Source of the DNA: Nymphaea colorata
Taxonomy: Eukaryota; Streptophyta; Magnoliopsida; Nymphaeales; Nymphaeaceae
Reading direction: 5' to 3'
Length of the DNA stretch: 60,000 nucleotides
Assembly: GCF_008831285.2 (NCBI RefSeq)
Contig: NC_045140.1
Span: forward strand, 5,189,528-5,249,527
Part shown: positions 23,782-34,647 of the stretch, piece after piece
Position numbering within the stretch: position 1 is the stretch's first letter
Layout of the letters: the number at the start of each line of letters is the position of its first letter
The notes under the pieces: generated by a model
The model's database searches: none
What the model was told of the DNA's origin: nothing
The model's input: the letters and a program-made list of their open reading frames with translations, nothing else
Made by a program: the position numbers and the translations under genes

Positions 23782-26242
23782 AGTGGGTTCACGCCCAGCT
23801 CGAGCGTCTCGACCGATCTCGCCTTTGGAGCGAGTGATGTGAACTTGGGTGACCGTGCAAAGCGGTTCCCTCTTTACGTTTGTATGTTTTAGAACTTAAA
23901 CCCTTGTATTGGTAAGCTATTGGACTTGGAATCGGTTTGGCCATGTAGAACCGGTTCAGTTGCCAAACCGGTTCACTCAAGCTACTTAACGCTTGAGACT
24001 CATTGTAAAGGATATGCTTTGGAAATCAGAAAAAATCGATCTCTCTCCTCTCTCGCGATTTCTCCCTCCTCCCCGAGGGTTCACCCTCGCCTTGATGAGG
24101 CTGTCTCCCCCGCGTCTCCCTCTCTCGCGTCCCTACCTCCTGACGCCTTCCTCACCTTGATCCCTGCTTCTTCTATCTCCCCCGTGCGTCTCTTTCCCCT
24201 GGCGCTTCTTCTGCTCTACCCCGTGAGGTCCAAGCAAGGCCAACGCCATCCACAGCAGCTAACCCTTGCTGTTGCGCCTGATTCTTCAACCGCAGCTCCT
24301 CAACCATCCAGGCCGCTGATGCACTCTCGGATGACCCCTGGGACGACGCTGCTGGCTCCTGCTCCCCTGGGCGACGCTATGGCTCATCTCTGAGCAGGAC
24401 CCGACAGCTCAAGAGGTTGAAACCCCACCTGTCGGAATCCTGAACTCGTGAGCTGCTGCCTGCCGCTGTCCCTGCCTCCTCCACCCGACCAGCCTGAAGA
24501 ACTTCCTAGCTTCACCATGGGAATACGCAGTTGGTCTCTCCACCCCTGGGCGACACCAGGGTTCACCACTGAGCAGAATCCGCCTGTCCACAGCTGCCAA
24601 GGACCCCCTTGTCGGAATCTTGAACCCGCCGGCGGCGCTCTATGCGATCTCAGCCTGAACGGCAGCTGGTTCCACCAATCACGACAGCAAATTTGGGGGA
24701 AAACCCCAAATCTGGTGAACAATCGCTTCTCCCCTTTCCCTGGTTGATTGTTTTCTGTTCCTGCCTGTGGATTGCACGAACTGAAGGCTGGGATGAACCG
24801 AGAAGAAGGAGGAGCTGGGTTCTGTCTGCCGTGAACCCCTGTTCCATGCTGCAGACCCGACCCCAACCTTGTTAACGACTTGGCCATTGGGTGGTCAGTT
24901 GCCCCCCCAAACTCTGGGCGTCCCCTTGTAATTACCTTGGCCACCATCCTACCAAGTTTCAGCTTCATTTGACGCCATGGTGATTTGCTGTGAATTTTCG
25001 AAGGTTGACTGCCCTGTTCTCCCTGTTATCCTCTGTTCTGGGTGACAGTCCAGCGTCTTGCTGAAGGAACGACCTGGCCTTAGGGTGGGCTTTTGCCCCC
25101 CATCTTTTGGGCGTCCCTAGATAAATATCTCAGGCACCTGCACACCAAATTTCAGCTCAATCCGAGCTTCAAGTGAATTTTGGTGAATTTCGCAAGAATT
25201 TTGGTGAATTTCGCAAGATTGAGCTCCCCTGTTCTGCGCCTGAGACAAACCTGAAGCCAGCGACTGTGTCAGCCAGCGCTCTTCCTCAGGGCTTCGACTG
25301 AGCTTGGAGGCTCCTTTGCAGCTCATATTTGGAGCGTGTCTTTGTAACTATCTGAGGGAGCTCTCAACCAAAATTCAGCTTATTTGGAGCTTCCTACGAA
25401 TTTTAGTGATTTTCCGAAGTTGGAGCCACCCTGCGCACACCAGTGAACCAAGGAGCTCTCCTTCGACTGCGGAGAAGCTTGGAGTAATTGCTGCTTTGCA
25501 GCGCGCCTACGTCGGCGTTAAACGGCGCTTGCCTCACCCCACTGCCGTCTGCTCCCGGGGTTTATCATCGCGCACGGTGACGCTTCTCTACTCCCTGGAG
25601 ACTGTACTTGTTATTTGATTAAACATTGACTGCATGATTTTCTGCTTGAGGGCTGCTCGATGAGCCGCTAGGTACCAGCCGTGAGGAGCTAGGAGCAAAG
25701 GCTGCTTGGCAGCGCGCGTGCACCGGCGTTAATCGGTGCCAGTCTCACCCCTTACGTTCGCTCCTGGGGTTCCTGTTGCAGTCTGGTGAAGCTCCTCTGC
25801 ATTAGCCTCCTATATTCATGTTAATTGCGTACTTGGTAATTGCCTTGTTGCTTGTGTTTGAGGGTGTGTCCAAGGCGCGAGAGGATTCGTGGAAGAGGCT
25901 GGTACCCGCCTGACTCGCCGTCCGTTGCTGGATACCGAGGGCCTTGGTCTTCCGCCCTTGGTCGTGCCGCTGGGCTAGCCCCAGCGAGGTTTGCCTCACT
26001 TTCCCCCTATAGAACGGGGTGGGTTTACTCGCTTTCAGCCTTAACTCTGGACCAACCTATGGGCTGGGGAATGGTTTGTACGCATAGGCATGATTGAATG
26101 GTTTGTTGAGTGAGGCTGAGGGCATTCTTGTACGCAACGATTGTAAGGTCTTGAACCCATCTGTGTACTTGGGAGGTCAGGACAGCAGCGCAGACTGGGT
26201 TTTCTGGACAGCTACAGTGTGCCCGCAGCTTGCGTCCTACCA
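23247..26242 (+). repeat. Gypsy 3' LTR (2996 bp)
   Basis: Same TG...CA ends as the 5' LTR and closely similar throughout. Private changes: loss of 138 bp after CCCATCTGTGTA (about 26168), and a 21-bp tandem duplication (25176-25196 / 25197-25217). The preceding purine-rich AGCGGGGTGGA near 23236 is a weak candidate polypurine tract and lies inside the pol reading frame. Confidence 0.92.
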
Positions 26243-27694
26243 GGTGCCCTCTTTCACCGATTTCTTCTCGCTCTGGTTGATGAGTCAGAGAAGATCCGAG
26301 CACTAGCTGATTTCCTCTTCAGCAGCTTCCTAAAGAGTGGGTTCTTCCTGATCATCATTACATTGGCTCCTTCCAATCATTACATAAATCTGCATAAGCT
26401 TTTGATGATCGCGGAAGCTAATATATTCTGAATTTAGGATTGTGCATGTTTGCAGGTAAGGCACCACTTTTGGCTTACAACAGCTTCGTTGAAGTCATTT
26501 TCTTGCTGAATGGCTGCAAGGTCCATGCTGCCCACAGTGAATTGCACGAGGTACAACGCCTTTCTCAGTTCGTTGAATGGTTTCTCTTTCTGAGTTTGTT
26601 GCTGCAGTTATTTGGGTTGTTAATGAACGTTTTTCCTTCTTACAGAAGCAGCGATGACAAAACACAATTGCAAAGGGTGCATATCTATACATTATTACTT
26701 AAACAAATGGCACCTGAGCAACTTTTAGCCACTTCTGCGAAGCTTTGTGCTGAGGTCTTGGCTGCCGTTGCTGATGGTTTGCTTAATCTCAGGGCACAGT
26801 CCGTTCTAAAGGTACTGGACAGAAAGGTCGTATACTACAATGTTGTCTGCAAATATATTGATCATCTGACTATTTTTTGCACATGGGATCTGCGATTAGG
26901 CTTGAGGAGCAAAATCAGTCATGCAACACGAAGCCAACTGATCAACTGAACGTAATGTGGATGATCACACTGATCAGTTGAGCATTAGTTGCACTTAGTT
27001 GAGCACTTCCAAAAAAAATTGGTTATTCACTTCCAATCTGGTGTCTGTTAGTTCTTTCAGTTTTAATCGAGCACCTAAAATCTATGATTGTGTGCCTGAA
27101 GGTGCTAAAATACTTCAATATCGTCTACAGCTTGCTAAATCTTTTCCTTGACAGGATGCTCTACAAGTACTAGCATGCAAAGGAATGAGGATTCAACCCA
27201 TCGAGGTTCAGGAGCAGCGGCTGATACAACTGAGATGGACGAAGAACCAGGGAACAACAATGGAACATTTGTAGCAGCTAGGTCGGGTAATCAGTCAGGT
27301 AGCACAGAAGAACCTTGTCATTTCAAAAGGGTGAAGAAGCCACGGCTAAGTCGGCAGTTTCAGGGGTAACGTGCAGTGGTCCAAGATCACTCACTCGCCA
27401 ATCTGCTGCAGCTGCAGCTGTATCTGGGAGTGCTGGTGGACATTTGAGAAGTGGTGATGCTAGCAGGGTGGTATCTACAGTGGCTGATATAGCTGCCAAT
27501 TTGCTAATACCGTAATTAAGGATGTCAGCAATGGCGTGCCCACCCCACGCCTGGATTCGATGAGCATACCGAAGGTCAAGTCTGTCTCTAGAAGAAACTG
27601 TAGTGGGTTGGAGTCCTTGAGGAGAAGACAGACTTTTGATTCAGACAGTGAAGGCTCATCCACTCTCGCCACATTAAGGATCCTCGATGGTTAA
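26243..27694 (+). pseudogene. CAP-D3-like condensin II fragment, copy D3 (right part of the gypsy-split copy)
   Basis: The exon interrupted at 15343 continues here as CTCTTTCACCGATTTCTTC (LFHRFLLALVDESEKIR). Later exons give AYNSFVEVIFLLNGCK, KQMAPEQLLATSAKLCAEVL, ACKGMRIQ and, in a shifted frame, ESLRRRQTFDSDS, ending TAA 27692-27694. It shares with D2 the same one-base loss after MRIQ and the same stop after RQFQG (27369), so those lesions predate the duplication that made D2 and D3. The stretch 26882-27000 carries an intron segment also seen in D1 and D8 but missing in D2. Confidence 0.85.
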
Positions 27695-28418
27695 ATAACC
27701 CCACATAGAAATCGAGTGTCTCGTTAATGGAGGTACCCAGCTCGGAATCCTAGACTGCTAGATCCTCTCCTCCTCCTCATCATCATCCTTGTTCTTGTTG
27801 TTTTGAAAATTTTATCGTTTCTGTTGATGGGGATTTTTTGGAATCGATTGAGTGGTGCTTCGAAGTAGACTTGTCTTAACAGACTTTCTTATGGGGATGG
27901 AGTTCGGTTTAGGGGTGTCATCGAATCTGAGCCGGAAACTTATGTATTGTGATTGGGTTTTTGAAAATAATATTTTCCTGGTTTTGATGTTGGTGAAGAT
28001 GGATTTTTTCTTGTTTTCTATGTGGGGTTACAGTGTTATTTGACTGACCATTGGGGATATTTTGGGAGGGGTTTTATTTTTTGTCTGTCTCCGTTAGATG
28101 GTGAACGTTCTCTTCATTAATCTTTTTCTCTTTCTCTGTCTGTCTTCTGTTCTGTTCTTGCCAATAGATACTTATTTTCCTTTATGGCATTTGTGTTCGT
28201 TTTGTTGCCGTTCGTACTTCAGAATTGTTTTTTGTTTCTTTTGATATTTTCATTGTTTGATCGAATTTAGTCCTTGATGATACTTTGGGAGTTATTTTTG
28301 GATGTTATTCATGAATCATCTATAATCACCAATGTTTTATGAATATGTATTTAGTGTATAGGGATAGTATGTATTTTTATATTCTTTTTTTACTTTAATT
28401 TTTGTATTTTTCCAGCTC
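27695..28418 (+). repeat. Segment S3, copy 3
   Basis: Same content as 8213-8928, from the condensin stop codon to the TTTTTCCAG acceptor-like site. It carries a private change near 28040 (GACCATTGGGGATATTTTGG insertion). Confidence 0.8.
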
Positions 28419-28839
28419 AGTTGGCTAGCCCCAACGACTCCTTTTGGAGCAATCGGACCTAGTCCAACTGCTAGTTCTCTTTTATCTTCTATTTTTTCTT
28501 TTTTCATCTCCCCTGTCTCAAAATACGGGGACCATTCCCTCCCTTTGAGACTTCTTTGAAGACTCCCAAGATGCACTATTGGTGATCATGCTTTATGGTT
28601 TCACACATCATGCATAGCATATTTAGCTTAAATCTTTATATTTTTTTATTGTTGTGGAGAATTTCGATTTACGATTGTTGTTTTTATTGAAAAAGGACAA
28701 AAAAAATTGCTTTGAGAAACATGCTGTTTTCAATCATATTCTTCATCAAAGAAAAAAAATTGTTCTTCATGTTTCAAAAAGCTATACTTTCCTCTATTGC
28801 ATGGAGTTTGATCTTGTTTTCTACTGTAAAATCAAGGTT

Positions 28840-29050
28840 GAGTGGGTTCTTCCTGATCATCATTACATTGGCTCCTTCGAATCATTGCATAAATCTGCAG
28901 AAGCTTTTGATGATCGTGGAAGCTAATATATTCTGAATTTGGGATTGTGCATGTTTGCAGCTGAGGCACCACTTTTGGCTTACAAGTTACAACAGCTTCG
29001 TTGAAGTCATTTTCTTGCTGAATGGTTGCAAGGCCCATGCTGCCCACATC
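28840..29050 (+). pseudogene. CAP-D3-like fragment, partial copy D4
   Basis: Holds the end of the intron and one exon (SYNSFVEVIFLLNGCKAHAAH), with a 7-bp insertion making GGCTTACAAGTTACAACAGC. It breaks off at CCCACATCTTTCTTAGTGCG, the junction into the 517-bp sub-array. The 7-bp insertion is matched in D8 (36233-36250, GGCTTAAGAGTTAGAACAGC). Confidence 0.75.
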
Positions 29051-29706
29051 TTTCTTAGTGCGTGAAGAAACAGGCATGTAAGGAATAACTTAGTAGGTAT
29101 GCAAAGATGTCTCAATTTCTTTTGTTGATAGTGTCTTCTAAGACAAAAGGCTCTCTCAAGTCCTGACCCTCTCATTGTTGCTTTAAAATGTTAAAATACT
29201 TTTCTGCTGACATGGTTGACAATGCCATGCAGAGGGATTATGTTAAATGGAGAGGTGCCCTCTTTCACCGATTTCTTCTCGCTGTGGTTGATGAGTCAGA
29301 GAAGATCTGAACACTAGCTGATTTCCTCTTCAGCAGCTTCCTAAAGAGTGGGTTCTTCCTGATCATCATTACATTGGCTCCTTCCAATCATTACATAAAT
29401 CTGCAGAAGCTTTTGATGATCGCGGAAGCTAATATATTCTGAATTTGGGATTTTTCATGTTTGCGGCTAAGGCACCACTTTTGGCTTACAACGGCTTCAT
29501 TGAAGTCATTTTCTTGCTGAATGGTTGCAAGGCCCATGCTGCCCACAGTGAATTGCACCAGGGACAGCGTCTTTCTCAGTGCGTCAAGAAACAGACATGT
29601 AAGGAATAACTTAGTAGGTATGCAAAGATGTCTCAATTTCTTTTGTTGATAGTGTCTTCTAAGACAAAAGTCTCTCTTAAGTCCTGACGCTCTCATTGTT
29701 GCTTTA

Positions 29707-29960
29707 TGTTAAAATAGATGTAATGGGTGGGGCACGGGTACCGAGGCCGGCTCGATACCCTAGGCGGCATTCTTCTCTCCCTCCTATATAATCTTCACTT
29801 AAGTGTAATTGTGTGATTAAGTGAATATAATTTTTCTCTCTCCTAGGGTTGCGGTGTGCACCTAGGTCAGAGCTTCCCGTGGTTTTTTCCTCTTTCTGAG
29901 GTTTTTCCACGTATATCGTGTGTTCCTCTCTTCTTCTTTCGTGTGTTGCATGTTTCTACA
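29707..29960 (+). repeat. Copia-1 5' LTR (254 bp, hairpin deleted)
   Basis: It lacks 30 bp after TAATGGG that in the 3' LTR form a near-palindrome (GGGAACCGGGTCCA / TGGATCCGGTCCC). A second near-palindrome, GGTACCGAG...CTCGATACC, is kept. Confidence 0.95.
29785..29792 (+). promoter_or_regulatory. TATA box in the copia-1 5' LTR
   Basis: TATATAAT in CTCCTATATAATCTTCAC, upstream of the CTCTCTCCTAGGG stretch. The copia-2 LTR has an equivalent TATATA at the same relative place. Confidence 0.65.
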
Positions 29961-29973
29961 TGGTATCAGAGCC
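29961..29973 (+). promoter_or_regulatory. Copia-1 primer-binding site (tRNA-iMet)
   Basis: TGGTATCAGAGCC directly abuts the LTR end CTACA. Confidence 0.93.
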
Positions 29974-30345
29974 ATGAGATCGTTCGGCTTCGTCTCGTAT
30001 TTTCGTAGTCGCCCTTGCACCACTGCCGCCTGCGCCGTTAGGGTTTCCCGCGCCGCCGCCATTGGGATCTTCTGTGCCGCCGCCGTCAGACGATCCAGCG
30101 CCGCCGCCTGTTGCCGCTTGTGACTTCCGCTGCCGTGGGTGTCTCCTTTTCCGCCGTCGGACGATCCAGCGCCATCCCATCTTTCCGCTGCCGTGGGTGT
30201 CCAGTGCCGTCACGCCTCTGCGTCGCCGCCGTCGGGCGATCCAGCGCCGTCGCCGACACCTAAGGTTCCGTGTGGTGCTGGTGTTTCAGCCGCCGCCGTG
30301 CTGTCTTGTTGCTGCCTGGTGTTGTGTCTGACTTGACTGCTTGTG
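29974..30345 (+). other. Copia-1 untranslated leader
   Basis: GC-rich leader with repeated CCGCCGCCGT and GACGATCCAGCGCC motifs between the primer site and the polyprotein start. The small open frames in it come from the GCC repetition and are not believed. Confidence 0.7.
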
Positions 30346-33300
30346 ATGGCGGAAGAGATTGCACCTAAAAGTGATATGGCCTTTGACGCGGGCAGCGCTC
30401 CCAAGAGCGAGATCTTGCCGGTTCAGGTCACGCCCATTCGTCTGACTAAAGACAATTATCTCTCTTGGTCTGCTGCTCTCGAGATTGGGATAACGAGCCG
30501 TGGTCGTCTTTCCTATATCACAGGCGACAAACCGGCGCCCAGCAAAACTGATCCTCAATGGGCGACGTGGGTGTTGGAAGACAGTCAGGTTAAGGTGTGG
30601 ATCATCAGCTCTGTGTCCGCTGATATTCAGCCTCTTATTCTGTGGAAGCCGACTTCGTTTGATATGTGGACTGTGCTTGCAAGGATGTATGGTCGCAAGA
30701 AAAGGGTTCTGCGTACGTATCAGATTAAACGCAGTATTTATTCTCTGAAACAGGGTGACCTGTCTGTTGCCTCCTTCTATGCAGCCCTGAAAACTAAGTG
30801 GGAGGAACTTGATTATCATGTGAATGATAACTGGGACTGTGGTTCTGATCATGCTCGGTACTGGGAAAAGGAATGGATGGACCGGACGTTCCTCTTCCTT
30901 GGAGGCTTGCGTGATGAGTTTGAATCCATTCGGAGTCAAATTCTCAACTGTGATGAGATTCCTGGAATAGAAGATGTTTATGCCAGAGTGGAATCCGAGG
31001 AACAAAAGCGTCAAGTGATGCAAATTGACCCCAGTCACGGGACTGGTCCCTCGGCCTTTGTTAGCCGTTCTTCTGTGTCTGGACCGCACCCTGTTAGGCG
31101 ATGTACACATTGTCACAAATCAGGACATTCTGTTGACTTCTGTTGGGATCTTCACCTTGAGAAGAGACTTGTTCGTGGTCGCCCTCCGTCTAGTCGGCGA
31201 GGTCCTCTTGTGCAGGACTCAACTCAGAGTGGTTCTTCAAGTGGTGAAAAATCGAGGCTTTCCCCTGATCAAATCAAGGAACTACAAGCTTACATCAGTC
31301 GCCTTTCTACTACGTCAGAGGACACATCTACGTCTGATGGAGCTAAATTAGCTCAGGCTCTTGTTGCTACAAGTGATCAAGGTAATTCCTCTTCCGGTGA
31401 TTGGATTGTTGACAGTGGGGCTACTCATCATATGACCGGGGACCCTAAGATGTTTCAAGAATACAAGTTGACTTCTGGGCAGCAGCGTGTTTCTATGGCT
31501 GATGGTTCTTCTATTTCTGTGGCTGGAAAAGGGAGTTTATCATTACTGAACAAATATTGTCTTCATAATGCCCTGCATGTTCCTAATATTCCCGTGAATT
31601 TGTTATCTGTCAGCAGTATTACCAAAGAGCTAAACTGTAATCTAATATTCTCTGCTGATCGTTGTTTACTGCAGGACTTGGGGACGGGGCAGAAGATTGG
31701 GATTGGTTCGGCTATTGATGGTCTCTACAGAATGCCAGTACAGGTTGCCTCTGCTTTGATTTCAGCCACCAGTGGACAGTTATCTGACGTGGAGGACAGA
31801 TCCGCTATTATGCGCTGGCACGAGAGACTTGGTCATCTTCCTTTTCAGTTGATTAAACAATTGTTTCCTAAGATATTTCGGTCTGTTTCTTTGGACACCT
31901 TTGCCTGTGAAGTGTGTCAGTTGTCTAAGCATGTTAGGGCTTCGTACCCTATTTCGTTCAATAAAACCAGCCGTCCTTTTGCTTTGGTTCACTCTGATGT
32001 TTGGGGTCCTTCGGGAGTGCCCACCGGTCGTGGTTTTCATTATTTCATGACTCTTATCGATGACTACTCTCGTTGTACGTTCATGTACTTGTTGAAAGAA
32101 CGTAGTGAGGTTCCCGGCATTGTCAAAAACTTCGTTGCATTTGTTGAAACTCAATTCCAAACCCCTGTTCAGACCCTTCGTACTGACAATGCTCGAGAGT
32201 ATGTCTCCCTATCCCTTGATGACTTCTTGCGAAGCAAGGGTATTATACATGAAACATCCTGTAGCTACACACCTCCTCAGAATGGCGTGGCTGAAAGGAA
32301 GAACCGTCATTTGTTAAATGTCACCCGGGCCATTATGTTTCAACGTCATGTCCCTAAGCGGTACTGGGGTGATGCACTTCTCACTAGTGCTCATCTCATT
32401 AACCGTATGCCTACTCGTGTGTTGAATGGTCATTCCCCTTATTCTGTTTTGTGGCCTAATCAGAGTCCCTGGCCTTTGACCCCTCGGGTCTTTGGGTGTG
32501 TTTGCTTTGTCCATGATCATAGTCCCACTCTCAAGAAACTTGATCCTCGGTCCATCAAAGCGGTCTTTTTGGGGTATTCCTCCACTCAGAAGGGATACAA
32601 GTGTGTTGACCCTAGCACTTCCAGAGTCTATGTCTTCAGGGATGTTACCTTTCATGAACACGAGGCATACTTTCCTGCGAATCCTCTTCAGGGGGAGTGT
32701 TTAGGTGAGAGAGTGGACGAGTATTCTTCGCATCAGTTGATTCAGTTCACAGATTTCTTGGATTACACGGCTAGTTCTCCGAGTGTGAGTGTGGTTGACA
32801 CAGTCAGTGAGGACAGAGACAGTCAGATGGAAGGGGGCCCTGTGGAAGAACAGTCCCGTGATCATTTGTTTGGTCAGGTATACAACAGGAAGAAGAATGA
32901 TGTGATGGAGGTTGTTGATGTTACCAATCCCGATCTTGTGAGCTCCCCGGATGATCCAAGTCCAATGAATGAAGATCTTCCCATAGCCCTACGCAAAGGC
33001 ACCAGGTCATGTACTTCTCACCCTATTCAGAGATTTGTCTCGTATGCTAAACTCAGTAAAGACTACAAGTGCTTTATTACCTCTTTATCTATGGCTGTTA
33101 TTCCCAGGTCAGTGGAGGATGCCAGGGAGGATCCCAAATGGCTACAGGCCATGACAGAGGAGATGGACGCCCTGGCAAAGAACAATACGTGGGAAGTTGT
33201 TGATATTCCTAATGGAACTCACTTAGTTGGTTCCAAGTGGGTGTTTACTGTGAAGTACAAACCTGATGGCACTGTAGAACGCTATAAAGCTCGTCTTGTT

Positions 33301-34647
33301 GCAAAGGGGTTTAGCCAGAAATATGGGATTGACTATCTTGAGACGTTCGCTCCCGTTGCTAAACTGAAGACAGTAAGGGTCATCTTAGCTCTGGCAGTAC
33401 AAAAGAAGTGGAGCATGGACCAACTTGATGTCAAGAACGCCTTCTTGAATGGTCACCTTGAGGAAGAAGTCTATATGAGCATGCCGCCTGGATATGCGCA
33501 GAAAGGAAAGTGTTGTTATCTCAAGAAAGCATTGTATGGCCTCAAGCAGTCCCCTAGAGCGTGGTTTGAAAGACTAAGGGTTGTGATGAAGACTAATGGA
33601 TATAAACAGGGAAATGGTGATCACACCCTCTTTATCAAGCAGAGAAATGGTCTGGTGAGCCTCCTACTAGTATATGTTGATGATATGATTGTCACAGGTG
33701 ATGACGAAGAAGAAAAAAGGAAGATGAAAGAAACGTTAGCTGCTGAATTTGACCTCAAAGATTTGGGTAAACTGAGGTATTTTTTGGGAATTGAGATTGC
33801 TAGATCTGAGACTGGTCTTGTTATGAGCCAAAGGAAATACACTTTGGACCTTCTAAAAGAGACAGGTAAACTGGGATGCAGGCCCTTTCTTACTCCAATG
33901 GAGTCTGGCACAAGGATAAGTATCAAAACTGGGACGATCTTGGATGAGGAAGGAAAAGGGAGGTATCAGCGGCTGGTTGGTAAACTCATTTATCTCACCC
34001 TTACTCGCCCGGATATTACGTATGCTGTGGGTGTGTTAAGTCAGTTTATGCATGCCCCTACTGATTGTCATTGGAAAAGTGCTGAAAGAGTATTGGGATA
34101 CTTAAAGAATGACCCAGGGAAAGGACTGCTCTATACTCGACAAAGTCAACTCAGTATTGAAGGATACTCAGACGCCGACTGGGCAGGTTGCACAGATACT
34201 AGAAGGTCTACCACAGGATACTGCATCTTTCTTGGAGGTAACCTGGTGGTATGGAGAAGTAAAAGACAAGAAGTTTGTTCCAGGTCTAGTGCTGAGGCTG
34301 AATACAAGGCGGTTGCCATGGGGGTTACAGAAATGTTATGGCTCAAAATTCTGTTAGCAGATATTGGGGTGAAAATGGAAGAGAAGATGAGGATGTATTG
34401 TGACAACAAGTCGGCTATTAACTTGGCAAACAATCCAGTCTTGCACGACAGAACCAAACATGTGGAGATCGATCGCCATTTCATACGGGAACGCATAGAT
34501 TCTAAGGAGTTGATCCTGCCCTACATGAAGTCTGAAGATCAAGTTGCTGATGTTTTAACTAAGTCTTTATGTACATCTCAATTTGAGAAAAATGTTAGCA
34601 AGCTTGGCATGTTTGACATGTATGCCAAGCTTGAGGGGGAGTGTTAA
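30346..34647 (+). CDS. Copia-1 gag-pol polyprotein (1433 aa)
   Basis: The start is taken at ATG 30346 (MAEEIAPKSD); an upstream in-frame GTG is not used. Domains in order: gag (about residues 30-230, LTKDNYLSWSAALEIGI); zinc knuckle CTHCHKSGHSVDFC (about 253-266); aspartic protease DSGATHHMTG (about 356); pre-integrase HERLGHLPF; integrase core with D (HSDVWGP, about 551), D (RTDNAREY, about 614) and E (GVAERKNR, about 650); reverse transcriptase from GSKWVFTVKYKPDGT with YVDD at about 1110-1113; and RNase H with GYSDADWAGC, SRSSAEAEY and MYCDNKSA. Protein order PR-IN-RT-RH is diagnostic of Ty1/copia. All catalytic residues are present. The last two codons, TGT TAA, are the first six bases of the 3' LTR, so the LTR itself supplies the stop. 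Gag and pol are in one frame, so the gag:pol ratio must be set some other way. Confidence 0.96.
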   Translation: MAEEIAPKSDMAFDAGSAPKSEILPVQVTPIRLTKDNYLSWSAALEIGITSRGRLSYITGDKPAPSKTDPQWATWVLEDSQVKVWIISSVSADIQPLILWKPTSFDMWTVLARMYGRKKRVLRTYQIKRSIYSLKQGDLSVASFYAALKTKWEELDYHVNDNWDCGSDHARYWEKEWMDRTFLFLGGLRDEFESIRSQILNCDEIPGIEDVYARVESEEQKRQVMQIDPSHGTGPSAFVSRSSVSGPHPVRRCTHCHKSGHSVDFCWDLHLEKRLVRGRPPSSRRGPLVQDSTQSGSSSGEKSRLSPDQIKELQAYISRLSTTSEDTSTSDGAKLAQALVATSDQGNSSSGDWIVDSGATHHMTGDPKMFQEYKLTSGQQRVSMADGSSISVAGKGSLSLLNKYCLHNALHVPNIPVNLLSVSSITKELNCNLIFSADRCLLQDLGTGQKIGIGSAIDGLYRMPVQVASALISATSGQLSDVEDRSAIMRWHERLGHLPFQLIKQLFPKIFRSVSLDTFACEVCQLSKHVRASYPISFNKTSRPFALVHSDVWGPSGVPTGRGFHYFMTLIDDYSRCTFMYLLKERSEVPGIVKNFVAFVETQFQTPVQTLRTDNAREYVSLSLDDFLRSKGIIHETSCSYTPPQNGVAERKNRHLLNVTRAIMFQRHVPKRYWGDALLTSAHLINRMPTRVLNGHSPYSVLWPNQSPWPLTPRVFGCVCFVHDHSPTLKKLDPRSIKAVFLGYSSTQKGYKCVDPSTSRVYVFRDVTFHEHEAYFPANPLQGECLGERVDEYSSHQLIQFTDFLDYTASSPSVSVVDTVSEDRDSQMEGGPVEEQSRDHLFGQVYNRKKNDVMEVVDVTNPDLVSSPDDPSPMNEDLPIALRKGTRSCTSHPIQRFVSYAKLSKDYKCFITSLSMAVIPRSVEDAREDPKWLQAMTEEMDALAKNNTWEVVDIPNGTHLVGSKWVFTVKYKPDGTVERYKARLVAKGFSQKYGIDYLETFAPVAKLKTVRVILALAVQKKWSMDQLDVKNAFLNGHLEEEVYMSMPPGYAQKGKCCYLKKALYGLKQSPRAWFERLRVVMKTNGYKQGNGDHTLFIKQRNGLVSLLLVYVDDMIVTGDDEEEKRKMKETLAAEFDLKDLGKLRYFLGIEIARSETGLVMSQRKYTLDLLKETGKLGCRPFLTPMESGTRISIKTGTILDEEGKGRYQRLVGKLIYLTLTRPDITYAVGVLSQFMHAPTDCHWKSAERVLGYLKNDPGKGLLYTRQSQLSIEGYSDADWAGCTDTRRSTTGYCIFLGGNLVVWRSKRQEVCSRSSAEAEYKAVAMGVTEMLWLKILLADIGVKMEEKMRMYCDNKSAINLANNPVLHDRTKHVEIDRHFIRERIDSKELILPYMKSEDQVADVLTKSLCTSQFEKNVSKLGMFDMYAKLEGEC
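34631..34641 (+). promoter_or_regulatory. Copia-1 polypurine tract
   Basis: TTGAGGGGGAG directly before the 3' LTR, the primer site for plus-strand synthesis. It also encodes the final Glu-Gly-Glu of the polyprotein. Confidence 0.85.

Larger units (their letters stand above)
15344..26242 (+). mobile_element. Ty3/gypsy LTR retrotransposon, chromodomain type, full length but defective
   Basis: Two long terminal repeats (15344-18450 and 23247-26242) begin TGATACGG and end CTACCA. The element is flanked by the 5-bp target duplication GGTGC (15339-15343 and 26243-26247) inside a condensin exon reading AAATGGAGAGGTGCCCTC. A primer site follows the 5' LTR. The internal region encodes gag, an aspartic protease (LDSGASHNYI), reverse transcriptase (FFDDILVYS), RNase H, integrase and a chromodomain, in the order typical of Ty3/gypsy. 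Small duplications, deletions and a stop codon break the frame many times, so it cannot make its own proteins. Chromodomain-bearing plant elements with multi-kilobase LTRs fit the Tekay/Del type; that subclass is an inference. Confidence 0.95.
11712..28418 (+). repeat. Large tandem unit 3, with internally duplicated S1 and a nested gypsy element
   Basis: The unit starts at S1 (11712), which is itself duplicated in tandem (second start near 13507, missing the first part of S1). The condensin fragment begins at about 15318 and is split by the gypsy element at 15344-26242. It resumes at 26243 and is followed by S3 up to the acceptor-like site at 28418. Without the gypsy insertion the unit would be about 5.8 kb. 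Confidence 0.8.

Noticed and set aside
24384-24968. 194-codon minus-strand open frame in the gypsy 3' LTR, with a shorter twin in the 5' LTR (16478-16981)
   Set aside because: It lies opposite GC-rich LTR DNA, resembles no family, and is present in both copies only because LTRs are duplicated.
30286-31116. 276-codon minus-strand frame opposite copia-1 gag
   Set aside because: Antisense shadow of the polyprotein; a similar shadow lies opposite the copia-2 gag.
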